Assembly: GCF_038725785.1 (NCBI RefSeq)
Contig: NZ_CP109796.1
Span: forward strand, 7,130,501-7,194,500
DNA: 64,000 bases
From: Termitidicoccus mucosus
Lineage (GTDB): Bacteria; Verrucomicrobiota; Verrucomicrobiia; Opitutales; Opitutaceae
Direction: 5' to 3'
This document shows positions 10,867 to 18,912 of this stretch, in pieces. The notes beneath the pieces are model-generated. The model searched no databases and was not told where the DNA came from. It saw only the letters and a program-made list of their open reading frames with translations. Every line of letters starts with the position of its first letter. Within the stretch, counting starts at the first letter, position 1. The position numbers and the translations under genes are program-made.

Positions 10867-11657
10867 ATCGCGCCCCGCTCCTTTTCCTCGGCATCTTCTT
10901 CACGCTCGCCTTTTCCTGGACGGGCATCGTCCTCATCAACCAGATCAGCTACGGGCGCCTCCAGCCCGTTTACGACGAAAACGAGGACAAAACCTTCCCG
11001 CTCGCGCTCCCCGGCCTCGCCGCGGAAGGCAAGCTCGTTTACCAGGATCTCGGCTGCATCTATTGCCACACCCAGCAGGTCCGCCGTCCCGGCTACGGCA
11101 CCGACACCCTTCGCAACTGGGGCGAGCGCCAGAGCGTGGCCCGCGACTACATCCGCGACGGGCGCGTCCTCCTCGGCACCATGCGCACCGGCCCCGACCT
11201 CCGCAACATCGGCTCCCGCCAGGTCGGCGACGCCGGGCGCGAATGGCATTACAAGCACCTCTACGATCCCACCATCACCTCGCCCGGCTCGATCATGCCG
11301 CCCTTCGCGTTCCTCTTCGAAACACGCAAGATTGTCGGCGAGCCCTCGCCCAAGGCGATCCACAGGGGCCTCCCTCCCCAATACCAGCCGCCCGCTGGCT
11401 ACGAAATCGTCCCCTCCCACCGCGCCGAGGCCCTCGTCGAGTATCTCCTCAACCTGAAGGACACCTACACCTATCCCGAGGAGACCAAACGCGTTTACAT
11501 CGACCTCAACGCCCCCGCCGCGCCGCCGCCCGCCGCGGCAGGAGCGACGGCGACCGGGACCGCCGGCACTGCGCCATCGTCATCCGGCACTGCCGCGCCT
11601 GCCGCCGCCACCGGGACCACCGGCACCGCCGCACCAGCCAAGGAGGCCGCTCCATGA
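10863..11657 (+). CDS. ccoO: cbb3-type cytochrome c oxidase subunit II, monoheme
   Basis: A 264-aa protein anchored by an N-terminal span (FLGIFFTLAFSWTGIVLI). One heme site, CIYCH, lies at residues 65-69 and is followed by TQQVRRPGYGTDTLRNWG, the signature of CcoO (FixO). SIMPPFAFLF supplies a plausible Met axial ligand. The last 50 residues are an Ala/Pro/Gly/Thr low-complexity tail absent from typical CcoO, probably a disordered linker. It overlaps ccoN upstream and the CcoP-like gene downstream by 4 nt each. Confidence 0.93.
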   Translation: MNRAPLLFLGIFFTLAFSWTGIVLINQISYGRLQPVYDENEDKTFPLALPGLAAEGKLVYQDLGCIYCHTQQVRRPGYGTDTLRNWGERQSVARDYIRDGRVLLGTMRTGPDLRNIGSRQVGDAGREWHYKHLYDPTITSPGSIMPPFAFLFETRKIVGEPSPKAIHRGLPPQYQPPAGYEIVPSHRAEALVEYLLNLKDTYTYPEETKRVYIDLNAPAAPPPAAAGATATGTAGTAPSSSGTAAPAAATGTTGTAAPAKEAAP

Positions 11658-12337
11658 GCGCGCGAAACCCCTCGGACAACGACCCGCGCATCGAGCAACC
11701 CGGCGCGAGCGACCGCGAAATCCAAAGCGTGCACGCCATTCTCCTGCGCGAGAAAAACGAGCCGGCCGAAGGCTATTCGCCCATGCCGCTGCTCCTCACC
11801 TTCTTTGTCTGCGCGATGTTCATCGGCGTCGCCATCTACTTCGTCAACAACCTCGGCGGCTTCAGCCCGCTCGCCTACGACGAGCGCTACACCCTCGAAA
11901 TGGGCGAGGCCGCCGCCCGCGGCGGCGGCGCAAAGGCCGCGGTGGACCCCATTGCCCAAGGCAAAAAACTCTTCGCCATCTGCGCCACCTGCCACCAGGC
12001 GGCCGGCACCGGCGTCCCCGGCGCCTACCCGCCGCTGGCCGGCTCCGAGTGGGCCAACGGCAGCGAGGAGCGCGTCATCCGCATCCTCCTGCACGGCCTG
12101 ACCGGCGAACTGAAAGTCCACGGCCAGACCTACAACGGCAACATGCCCGCCTTCGGTCCCGGCGGCGGTTACAATTGGAGCGACGACAAAATCGCCGCCG
12201 TGCTGACCTATGTCCGCCAAGAGTGGGGCAACACCGGCGGTCCGATTTCCGCCGAGCAGGTCACCGCCATCCGCACCAAAGGCGCGGCCGGCCGCACCAA
12301 GCCCTGGACCCAGCCCGAACTCGAAGCCATCCCGTAG
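11654..12337 (+). CDS. ccoP: CcoP-like membrane-anchored monoheme cytochrome c
   Basis: The start is the ATG overlapping the ccoO stop; the longer in-frame reading upstream lies inside ccoO. The product has 227 aa. A cytoplasmic N-terminus is followed by one span (LLTFFVCAMFIGVAIYFV, about 47-64), then a cytochrome c domain with CATCH at residues 110-114 and the methionine segment NMPAFG. Classical CcoP has two heme domains; this protein has only one, so the symbol is by position. It likely takes electrons from ACIII to CcoN/CcoO. No ccoG, ccoH or ccoI is present in the window. Confidence 0.85.
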   Translation: MSARNPSDNDPRIEQPGASDREIQSVHAILLREKNEPAEGYSPMPLLLTFFVCAMFIGVAIYFVNNLGGFSPLAYDERYTLEMGEAAARGGGAKAAVDPIAQGKKLFAICATCHQAAGTGVPGAYPPLAGSEWANGSEERVIRILLHGLTGELKVHGQTYNGNMPAFGPGGGYNWSDDKIAAVLTYVRQEWGNTGGPISAEQVTAIRTKGAAGRTKPWTQPELEAIP

Positions 12338-12353
12338 CCCGTGCGAAAACGCG

Positions 12354-12470
12354 CCAGCGACTGGGAGCGCCGGCTTCCAGCCGGCAGACGACGCGAAGCG
12401 TCGCCAAGCCCACGGGCGGGCCGCCCGTGCCACCTGCCGGCAGGATGCCGGCGCTCCCCGTGCCAATCCC
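12354..12470. repeat. Composite palindromic repeat (R4 + R5) after the cbb3 genes
   Basis: Nested hairpins follow the CcoP-like stop. The outer arms are 12363-12386 and 12434-12457 (GGGAGCGCCGGC, then CGGCAG; near-perfect). Inside are an ACGACGC/GCGTCG pair at about 12387-12402 and a CACGGGCGG/CCGCCCGTG stem at about 12411-12429. The outer arm sequence recurs inside the Rhs gene near 54575-54600, and the CACGGGC stem type recurs at 26851-26932, 54606-54630 and 62046-62134. It may act as a transcription terminator for the 0.6-12.3 kb block (inference). Confidence 0.8.
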
Positions 12471-12573
12471 GCCGGCGTGCCGCCAGCCGCCGCGCTCATC
12501 CGCGCGAGGACGCGCAGGGGCGCAGCGACATCGCTGCATTCCGCGGCATTGCCTGCCCGCCGCCGTTTCCCCC

Positions 12574-13848
12574 ATGCTGCCGGAAACACCGACTCCCGCC
12601 TTGATCCGCCACGCCCACAGCCAGGCCCGCACCTTTCTCGCGCTCTTCAATGAGCTGCGCCCGCATCTCCACGCCGACCGCAATCTCCCCGCGCGCATCC
12701 AGCAGCGCCTCGCCCGCGAGCGTCGTTTCGGCAGCCGCGACCGCCGCCTCTATCGCGAGCTCCTTTACACCGCCATCCGCCATCTGCCATGGTTTGAAAA
12801 CGCCCTTGTTGCCACCGACGCTTTCACGCCCGCCGCGGCGTCTCCCGCCGCGAGCCCGTTCCATGCCCTCCTCTGGCTCGCCGCCGATTCCCCCGCCACG
12901 CTCCCGCTCAAGCGCGCGCTCCTCCTCGCCGCTCCGCCCGCTCCCCCGGCGCCCACCGAACGCGCCGCGTTTCTCGGTCTCGATGCCGCCGGCCTGCTTC
13001 CCGCGTGGTTCCGCAGCCATTGCCCGGAGGCGTTCGCTTCGCCCAACCTCGACGCCCTCAACACCCGCGCCCCGCTCTGGCTCCGCCTGCAAACCGACGA
13101 GCCCGCGCCCGTCCTCGCCGAATTCGACGCCCTCGGCTGGCCGCACCGTGCCTCTCCCGAACTCGCAGGCGCGCTCGAACTCCTCTTCCCCGACGCCGAC
13201 ATCACAAAAACCGACGCCTACCAACGCGGTCTCGTCGAAATCCAGGACCTCGGCTCCCAACTCATCCTTCCCATCGCCCTGGCCAAAATCGCCGCCGCCC
13301 CGGCCCTTCCTCTCCGCTGGCTCGATGCCTGCGCCGGCGCCGGCGGCAAAACCCTCCAGCTCGCCCGCCTCCTCGGTCCCGCCGCGCAAATCGAGGCCGC
13401 CGACCCGCGCTCCGACGCCCTTGCCGAGCTTGCCCGCCGCGCCGCCCGCGCCCGTCTGAAAAACATCCGCGTCCTGCCCCCCTCGCAACCGCCCGCCGCG
13501 CTCTACGACGCGATCCTCGTCGATGCCCCGTGCAGCGGCACCGGCACGTGGCGCCGCGCCCCGCACCTCAAATGGACGACCACCGAGGCCGACATCCGCG
13601 CCGCCGCGCGCCTCCAGCTCGAAATCCTCGCGCGCCACGCCCCGCGCGTCTGCCCCGGTGGCTTCCTCATCTACGCCACCTGCTCCCTCAGCCGCCACGA
13701 AAACGAAGCCGTCGCCACCCGGTTTCTCGAAGCGCATCCCTCCTTCCGTCTCCTCCACTCCGAAACCCTCCTCCCCGCCGCCCGCAACACCGACGGCTTC
13801 CACGTCTCCGTTTTTCGAAAGCAGGCTTCGCCGGCCGTTGAAGTTTAA
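12574..13848 (+). CDS. RsmB/NOP-family RNA m5C methyltransferase
   Basis: 424 aa from the ATG at 12574 (MLPETPTPALIRH). The N-terminal region resembles the NusB-like helical domain of RsmB. The C-terminal Rossmann domain shows motif I DACAGAGGKT (251-260), motif IV DAPCSGTG (317-324, Cys320) and motif VI YATCSLS (367-373, Cys370). Two conserved cysteines are the hallmark of RNA cytosine-5 methyltransferases; Cys370 would be the nucleophile and Cys320 the release residue. The likely substrate is 16S rRNA, but paralogues act on other RNAs, so no symbol is given. Its last codons (VEV-stop) lie inside repeat R2, which supplies the stop codon. Confidence 0.88.
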   Translation: MLPETPTPALIRHAHSQARTFLALFNELRPHLHADRNLPARIQQRLARERRFGSRDRRLYRELLYTAIRHLPWFENALVATDAFTPAAASPAASPFHALLWLAADSPATLPLKRALLLAAPPAPPAPTERAAFLGLDAAGLLPAWFRSHCPEAFASPNLDALNTRAPLWLRLQTDEPAPVLAEFDALGWPHRASPELAGALELLFPDADITKTDAYQRGLVEIQDLGSQLILPIALAKIAAAPALPLRWLDACAGAGGKTLQLARLLGPAAQIEAADPRSDALAELARRAARARLKNIRVLPPSQPPAALYDAILVDAPCSGTGTWRRAPHLKWTTTEADIRAAARLQLEILARHAPRVCPGGFLIYATCSLSRHENEAVATRFLEAHPSFRLLHSETLLPAARNTDGFHVSVFRKQASPAVEV

Positions 13849-13907
13849 GTTGAAGTTTAAGGACGCGGCGGCGAAGGTTTTTCTTCAACTTAAACTTCAA
13901 CTTAAAC
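13835..13907. repeat. Palindromic repeat R2, copy at the end of the RsmB-like gene
   Basis: GTTTAAGTTGAAGTTTAAG at 13843-13861 is repeated exactly in inverted form at 13889-13907, with a 27-nt loop. Each arm continues with a partial further GTTGAAG unit. Related sequences are at 18886-18910, 21818-21840, 23381-23409 and 31622-31712. The left arm contains the TAA stop of the upstream methyltransferase gene; the right arm ends 23 nt before the next start codon. Confidence 0.85.
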
Positions 13908-13930
13908 CGGCGCGCTTCGCGCGCCCCGCC

Positions 13931-15286
13931 ATGAACGTCACCGGCCTCGCCATCGTCCCTCCGCCCACCGCCGCCGACCAGCCTAGGGTCACCCCCGAGC
14001 TTCTCGCCTCCGTGCTCGCCCGCTACTCGCGCAGCAACGACGGCCTCGCCAACATCCTCGCCAAGGTCGATCTCGCCAACCCCGACGCCTCCATCGACCG
14101 CATCCTCAAATTCGTCGATTACGGACACGCCTCCATCGGCGGCCTCACCGGCGGCCTCGCCATCGCCCTCGACGGCGTCTCCATGTGGCTCGCCTATAAA
14201 ATCTTCGAGCTTGCCCAGATGGCCGACGGGCAGGAGTCCAGCACGCGCTACATCACGATGGCCCCGGCCAGCCTGCCCGCGCCCGCCGACCTCGGCATCC
14301 CCGCCGATCTCGCCGACCGCTGGCAGGACGTGATGGCCCGCGCCTTCGCCGCCTACCAGCAGGAATACGCCCGCCTCGACGCCCTCGCCATCGCGCAGCC
14401 CGGCCTCATCCGGCTTCCCGCCGACGCGAAACCCGCCGTCGTCACGCGCCTCCGCAAAAACTACGCCCTCGACCGCGCCCGCTATTTCATCCCCTTCGCC
14501 ACGCGCACCAACCTCGCCCTCGTGCAAAGCTCGCGCATGTGGGCGCAGCTTGTCCGCCAGCTCGATTCGCTGCCGCAACCCGAGGCCCGCGCCGCCGCCG
14601 CGCTTCTCCGCGCCGAACTCCTGAAACAATCCCCGCGCCTCATGCGCCACAGCGCGGCCGAGAAATCCTGCGAGGAAACCTTCCGCGCCGAGCTTGCCGC
14701 CAGTTGCGCGCTCGGCCTCGAACGACTCTCCACCGCGCCCCTTGCCGACGAGACCTGGGTGCATGTCGAGCGCGCCACGCCGCCCTTCCTCGCGGAAACG
14801 CAGGGTGTCGCCGACGCGCTCCGCCACCGCGTCAACCGCTACGGCCAGCAAGGCGCCGCCACCCGCCGCATGCGCGTGGCCTTTGCCTTCAACAACCTCT
14901 CCATCGCCGAACTCCGCGACCTCAACCGCCACCGCACCGGACACCGCTTCACGCCGCTCATCCAGGCCGGTTTCTACCTCCCGCCCGAAATCGGCCACGC
15001 CGGCCACGCCGGCCACGCCGCGCTTCTCGCCGACCAGGCCGCGCTCACCCGCGAGCTCATGCAGCGCGGCTCGCCCGCCTATCTTTATTCGCTGCTCCTC
15101 GGTGCGCAGACGCCTTTCGAGCACTCCACGCACGCCGACAAGTTCATCTACGAGGCCGAGCTTCGCACCGGCATGGGCGCGCACTTCCGCTACGCCGAGC
15201 ACCTCGGCGCGGCCCTCCGCGGATTTTTCGAACAAGTCCCCGAAGCCCGGGCTTGGGTCACCGAAGGCACGGCCGAGCCGGAGTAA
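13931..15286 (+). CDS. thyX: ThyX-like FAD-dependent thymidylate synthase, double-domain form
   Basis: 451 aa from the ATG at 13931, about twice the usual ThyX length. The N-terminal half has YGHASIGG (64-71), GQESSTRYI (100-108) and ARYFIPFATRTNLALVQSSR (183-202), the order of ThyX elements, but without the RHR of the flavin/dUMP motif. The C-terminal half has FNNLSIAELRDLNRHRTGHR (320-339) with the RHR triplet, then GFYLPPE and PFEHSTHADKFIYEAELRTG. The protein looks like an internally duplicated ThyX in which each half keeps different catalytic motifs. The expected reaction is methylation of dUMP to dTMP with methylene-tetrahydrofolate and FAD. The upstream reading frame continues through repeat R2 and is not used. 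Confidence 0.7.
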   Translation: MNVTGLAIVPPPTAADQPRVTPELLASVLARYSRSNDGLANILAKVDLANPDASIDRILKFVDYGHASIGGLTGGLAIALDGVSMWLAYKIFELAQMADGQESSTRYITMAPASLPAPADLGIPADLADRWQDVMARAFAAYQQEYARLDALAIAQPGLIRLPADAKPAVVTRLRKNYALDRARYFIPFATRTNLALVQSSRMWAQLVRQLDSLPQPEARAAAALLRAELLKQSPRLMRHSAAEKSCEETFRAELAASCALGLERLSTAPLADETWVHVERATPPFLAETQGVADALRHRVNRYGQQGAATRRMRVAFAFNNLSIAELRDLNRHRTGHRFTPLIQAGFYLPPEIGHAGHAGHAALLADQAALTRELMQRGSPAYLYSLLLGAQTPFEHSTHADKFIYEAELRTGMGAHFRYAEHLGAALRGFFEQVPEARAWVTEGTAEPE

Positions 15287-15470
15287 CACCAATTGCCATC
15301 GGTATAATAGTTGCGCCGGACGCCCGGCCAGCCAGCCGCGCCGCGCCATCTCCGAGACCACCCTCGGATGCCTTCTTGGCGCATTGCACATTGCAAATAT
15401 GCTTTGCAAAGTACTGTTTATTAAAATCCTGTGTTGACATCGGAATAGTAAAATAACCTTAAATTTGGCC

Positions 15471-16256
15471 ATGTTTACTTTCCGTACTCCAGATGGCAGT
15501 GAGGATGGTCCTCATCCTGTGGAACAAATTAAAATTTGGATCAGGGAAGGTCTGCTTTCGCCTCACACTCTCGCAATCAAGACCGGCGAGACGACTTGGA
15601 AAAAATTATATTCGTATCCGGAATTCTTTGCGATCGGCCCGACCCAGCCGCCCTTCTCGACCACCGAGTTGTCATCCACTCATCCCCCGGGAGCGCCGTA
15701 TCTCTCCCGCCCGGCCATGCCGTTTCAAGCCGGAACGGTGCCGGGCGCATTCAATGGCGCGCACAGTTCCAGGCCCCCGGTGGGCGTCACAAGTCTGCCG
15801 ATTGTGCAGCACGATGGAGTGCGAATCGCCCTGCCGGCGGACCGGATAATGGCCGCCCTCGTGGACGGGTTGATGTGGATGCTGAGCCTGCTGCCTTTGT
15901 GGTTCTGCCTGACGCTGTATTTTTCCGGCGCGGTGACCAACTGGGCGTCCTTGAAGTGGGCCGTCCTGTTTCCCTTCGCCACGGCGATCTCCTGCCTCGT
16001 TATCCAGGGATGGATGCAGGCCGCGCGCGGCCAGAGCATAGGCAAAAGCCTCCTGCGTCTGCGCATCGTGCCTTCCACCAGCGATGACGAGCCGCCGGGA
16101 TTCGTCACCGGCGTGATCGTGCGCTGGCTGCTGATGTGGCTGTTTTATCTGTTTCCCGTCGTCGCCCTGGTGGATTTCTTTTTTCTCTTCCGCGACGACC
16201 GCCGCTGCCTGCACGACCATCTGGCCGACACCCGCGTCATCGTCATGGACGAGTGA
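15471..16256 (+). CDS. GYF_2/RDD domain membrane protein
   Basis: 261 aa from the ATG at 15471 (a TTG two codons upstream is possible). The N-terminus (FTFRTPDGSEDGPHPVEQIK, then a W-K-K-L-Y tail) is a GYF_2/DUF4339-type domain of about 55 residues. A Pro/Ser-rich linker follows. The C-terminal half is an RDD domain: RIMAALVDGLMWMLSLLPLW, a second span near ATAISCLVIQGW, then QSIGKSLLRLRIV and a final span before RCLHDHLADTRVIV. Such proteins are common in Verrucomicrobia; their function is unknown. A TTGACA at 15434-15439 in an AT-rich stretch may be part of its promoter. Confidence 0.85.
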   Translation: MFTFRTPDGSEDGPHPVEQIKIWIREGLLSPHTLAIKTGETTWKKLYSYPEFFAIGPTQPPFSTTELSSTHPPGAPYLSRPAMPFQAGTVPGAFNGAHSSRPPVGVTSLPIVQHDGVRIALPADRIMAALVDGLMWMLSLLPLWFCLTLYFSGAVTNWASLKWAVLFPFATAISCLVIQGWMQAARGQSIGKSLLRLRIVPSTSDDEPPGFVTGVIVRWLLMWLFYLFPVVALVDFFFLFRDDRRCLHDHLADTRVIVMDE

Positions 16257-16286
16257 CGCGGCCTCGCAAAAGCCGCGCGCGTTTTC

Positions 16287-16568
16287 TCACCCCTTGCGCA
16301 CGCGCTCTTTTTCGTCCTCGCGTTCCTCCTCCAGCCGCGCGCGTTCGCCGGCGATCTGGCGGCGGATTTTCTCCATCTCGTCCGGGTTCCCCGCGGAAAG
16401 CGCGGCTTCGAGTTGCTGCTTCAGGAAAATCTCCCGCTCGGCGATTTTCCCGGCGTAGATTTTGTCGATTTCGGCGAGACGCGCTTTCTGCGCGCCGGTC
16501 AACGGCGTGGCGGCCCCGGTATCGGACTTGGCGAGGCGTTCCATGGCGAGTTCGTAGGCACTTTTCAT
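16287..16568 (-). CDS. Small coiled-coil protein, unknown function
   Basis: 93 aa from the ATG whose complement is at 16566-16568 (MKSAYELAMERLAKSD). It is almost wholly charged and helical: PLTGAQKARLAEIDKIYAGK, then KIAEREIFLKQQL, then a Glu/Arg-rich C-terminal helix (RARLEEEREDEKERVRKG). I associate this pattern with a hypothetical family widespread in Verrucomicrobiota, with no known role. It converges with the RDD gene (30 nt between stops) and is divergent from the radical SAM gene. Confidence 0.75.
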   Translation of the reverse strand: MKSAYELAMERLAKSDTGAATPLTGAQKARLAEIDKIYAGKIAEREIFLKQQLEAALSAGNPDEMEKIRRQIAGERARLEEEREDEKERVRKG

Positions 16569-16829
16569 GGCAGACGACAAATGCCCGGGTTTGGCCCAAA
16601 GGCAAGAGTCGCGCTGAGCGCGGCCGCATCTCGCCGGCTGACGCCGCAATTTCCCCGGTCTCGCTTCCGGCGGCTCCCCCTGCCGGATATTTTTTTACGC
16701 ATGTGAAAATGAGGGCTTGGCAGATGCCTCGCCGGGTCTGCAAAATGACCCTCCCGCCGCTTGCATGCCACGTATGGGGCGGGGCTCTCATGTCGCATTT
16801 TGGTGCGGCGAAATCGCAACCCTCATCAA

Positions 16830-16835
16830 AGGAGG
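16830..16835 (+). promoter_or_regulatory. Shine-Dalgarno site fixing the radical SAM gene start
   Basis: AGGAGG lies 8 nt before the ATG at 16844. It decides between this start and a much longer in-frame reading that runs back through the RDD gene region. Confidence 0.75.
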
Positions 16836-16843
16836 AAACGTTC

Positions 16844-18256
16844 ATGATCATCGCAAATCATACCAGCCAGTCCCTTCGTCCCCGGAAATATCGTGCCATC
16901 CAGCGGCGCGACCTCGATTCGCTCCCGCAGCTCAGCCAGTTGTCGGACGAGGACATGCTAAACATGAGAGCCGTGTCTGCGGTGCTCCCGTTCCGGGTCA
17001 ACGACTACATCGTGGACGAACTGATCGACTGGGACAACGTCCCCGCGGACCCGATGTTCCAGCTCAGTTTCCCGCAGTCCGACATGCTTGCGCCCGCCGA
17101 CCTCGCCGCCATGCGCGGCCTCATCGCCGCGAATGCGCCGGAAGCCGGGCAGCAGGCGCTCGCCCGCGAGATCCAGTCCCGCTTGAATCCGCATCCCGCC
17201 GGCCAGATGGAGGTCAATGTGCCGCGCCTCGACGACGAGCCGCTGCCCGGCATGCAGCACAAATACCGCGAGACCGTGCTCTTTTTCCCCAGCCACGGGC
17301 AGACCTGCCACGCCTATTGCACCTACTGCTTCCGCTGGGCGCAGTTTGTCGGCGTGGACGAACTCAAGTTCGCCAGCCGCGAGGCTGGCAACCTCGCGCG
17401 CTACCTGCGCCGCCATCAGGAGGTCAACTGCGTGCTCATCACCGGCGGCGATCCCATGGTCATGCGCTCGTCCGTGCTCGCGCGCTACATCGAGCCGCTG
17501 CTCGGGCTCGACCACCTCATGAGCATCCGCATCGGCACGAAGTCGCTCGCCTGGTGGCCGTATCGCTACGTGACCGATCCCGATGCCGACGACACGCTGC
17601 GCCTCTTCGAGCGGGTGGTGAAAAGCGGGCGCCATCTCGCCATCATGGCGCACTTCAGCCATCCGCGCGAACTCGCCACCCGCGCCGTGCAGGAGGCGAT
17701 CCGCCGCGTCCGCGACACCGGCGCGGTCATCCGCTGCCAGGCCCCGCTCGTGCGCCATGTCAACGACGACGCGCTGACTTGGAGCAATCTCTGGAAACGC
17801 CAGATCGTGCTCGGGCTCGTGCCTTACTACATGTTTGTCGAGCGCGACACCGGCCCGAAAAACTACTTCGAGGTGCCGCTCGCCCGCGCCCACGAAATTT
17901 TCTCAAAGGCGTGGCGCCGCATGTCCGGGCTCGGACGCACAGTGCGCGGCCCGTCGATGTCCGCCCTGCCCGGCAAGGTGCTCGTTGACGGCATCGAGGA
18001 GGTCAACGGCGAGAAAGTCTTCGTCCTGAAATTCGTGCAAGGCCGCGAGCCAGCCTGGGCCGGGCGGGTCTTTTTTGCGCGTTTTGATCCGCAGGCCACC
18101 TGGCTCGACCAGCTCAAGCCGGCGTTTGGGGCGAAGGAATTTTTCTTCGAGCCCGCGATGCGCGAAATCAAGGAGCACCATCGCGCCCCCGCCTGGAGCG
18201 ACCGCTCGCGCTTCGTGCAGCAACTCTCCGAGTTCGGCCACGTGGAGTGGATGTGA
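16844..18256 (+). CDS. KamA-family radical SAM protein (lysine 2,3-aminomutase-like)
   Basis: 470 aa. The cluster motif is C155-x3-C159-x2-C162 in HGQTCHAYCTYCFRWAQF, followed by the glycine-rich SAM segment CVLITGGDP. The Y-C-x-Y-C-F-R pattern and the later HFSHPREL and PLVRHVNDD segments are those of the lysine 2,3-aminomutase/KamA family. Whether it acts on lysine, glutamate or elongation factor P lysine is not shown: EF-P-type EpmB is shorter, and the PLP lysine motif cannot be placed with certainty. No efp gene is near. It stands alone, with repeat R1 copy B 34 nt after its stop. Confidence 0.8.
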   Translation: MIIANHTSQSLRPRKYRAIQRRDLDSLPQLSQLSDEDMLNMRAVSAVLPFRVNDYIVDELIDWDNVPADPMFQLSFPQSDMLAPADLAAMRGLIAANAPEAGQQALAREIQSRLNPHPAGQMEVNVPRLDDEPLPGMQHKYRETVLFFPSHGQTCHAYCTYCFRWAQFVGVDELKFASREAGNLARYLRRHQEVNCVLITGGDPMVMRSSVLARYIEPLLGLDHLMSIRIGTKSLAWWPYRYVTDPDADDTLRLFERVVKSGRHLAIMAHFSHPRELATRAVQEAIRRVRDTGAVIRCQAPLVRHVNDDALTWSNLWKRQIVLGLVPYYMFVERDTGPKNYFEVPLARAHEIFSKAWRRMSGLGRTVRGPSMSALPGKVLVDGIEEVNGEKVFVLKFVQGREPAWAGRVFFARFDPQATWLDQLKPAFGAKEFFFEPAMREIKEHHRAPAWSDRSRFVQQLSEFGHVEWM

Positions 18257-18290
18257 GCGAAGGCAATCGCTCCCGAAACACCAAAATCCA

Positions 18291-18386
18291 TCTTTCTCTT
18301 TATTCTTTATCTTTCCGCTTTCTCCCAAACTTGCCGGTGCGATGCCGAAAAAGAGAAAGAGGAAAGATAAAGAATAAAGAGAAAGA
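18291..18386. repeat. Palindromic repeat R1, copy B
   Basis: Arms 18291-18322 and 18355-18386 are 32 bp with one mismatch (CCGCTTT against AAAGAGG). They are otherwise identical to copy A. The right side shares CCGAAAAAGAG with copy A beyond the stem, so homology extends into the loop. It lies between two convergent genes (radical SAM plus, mntR minus), a position suited to a bidirectional terminator. Confidence 0.9.
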
Positions 18387-18394
18387 AAAACCTC

Positions 18395-18856
18395 CTACTT
18401 TTCCTTCAGCGCCCGTTCGAAGGCGCGCATGGTTTCGGGGCTCACGTGATGCTCGATGCCCTCGGCATCGAGATGCGCGGCCTTTTCCGGCACGCCGATG
18501 AGCCGCAGAAAATTAAACACGGTCTCGTGCCGCGCCCGCGCGTCCTTTGCGAGTTCGCGTCCGGTGTCGGTCAAAAAGATCGCGCGATAAGGCTGCGAAG
18601 TCACAAAGCCGTCGCGTTGCAGGCGCGAGATGGTGCGGTTGACCGTGACATGCGACACGCCGAGCATGCGCGCCAGATCGGTGACGCGCGCCTCGCCCAT
18701 GCCCGCGATCAGGTCGGCGATGGCCTCCACATAATCCTCCGCTGTCTCCATCGCGTGTGCCGCGCGGGTGCTGCGCATGCCGTCAGCCTGCATGGGACGT
18801 CCGGAAGGAGGGTTGGCGGCAGGGGAGGGTTTGCGTTTCGAGGCTTTTGCGGGCAT
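18395..18856 (-). CDS. mntR: Manganese-responsive regulator MntR (DtxR/MntR family)
   Basis: 153 aa. A polar N-terminal extension of about 35 residues precedes METAEDYVEAIADLI, then a winged helix-turn-helix (ARVTDLARMLGVSHVTVNRT) and the metal-binding dimerisation part RHETVFNFLRLIGVPEKAAHLDAEGIEHHVSPET. H-E-x-V, D-A-E-G-I-E-H-H and the short length without an SH3 domain match the proteobacterial-type MntR, which represses or activates Mn transport genes. The N-terminal codons lie near an R2-like repeat (18886-18910). No mntH or mntP is in the window. Confidence 0.88.
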   Translation of the reverse strand: MPAKASKRKPSPAANPPSGRPMQADGMRSTRAAHAMETAEDYVEAIADLIAGMGEARVTDLARMLGVSHVTVNRTISRLQRDGFVTSQPYRAIFLTDTGRELAKDARARHETVFNFLRLIGVPEKAAHLDAEGIEHHVSPETMRAFERALKEK

Positions 18857-18885
18857 GGGCCGGTTTTCACAAAAAATCGGATGTG

Positions 18886-18910
18886 CTTCAACTTAAACTT
18901 CACACTTAAG
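18886..18910. repeat. Repeat R2 fragment between mntR and the HAD phosphatase gene
   Basis: CTTCAACTTAAACTTCACAC followed by TTAAG, a member of the R2 family with one diverged unit. It lies in the 56-nt gap between the phosphatase stop and the mntR start, both on the minus strand. Only one orientation is evident here. Confidence 0.7.
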
Positions 18911-18912
18911 CC

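Noticed and set aside
12049-12573. N-terminal extension of the RsmB-like gene back into the CcoP-like gene
   Set aside because: The extension reads the palindromic repeat and an alternate frame of the cytochrome gene; homologous RsmB N-terminal sequence begins at the ATG at 12574.
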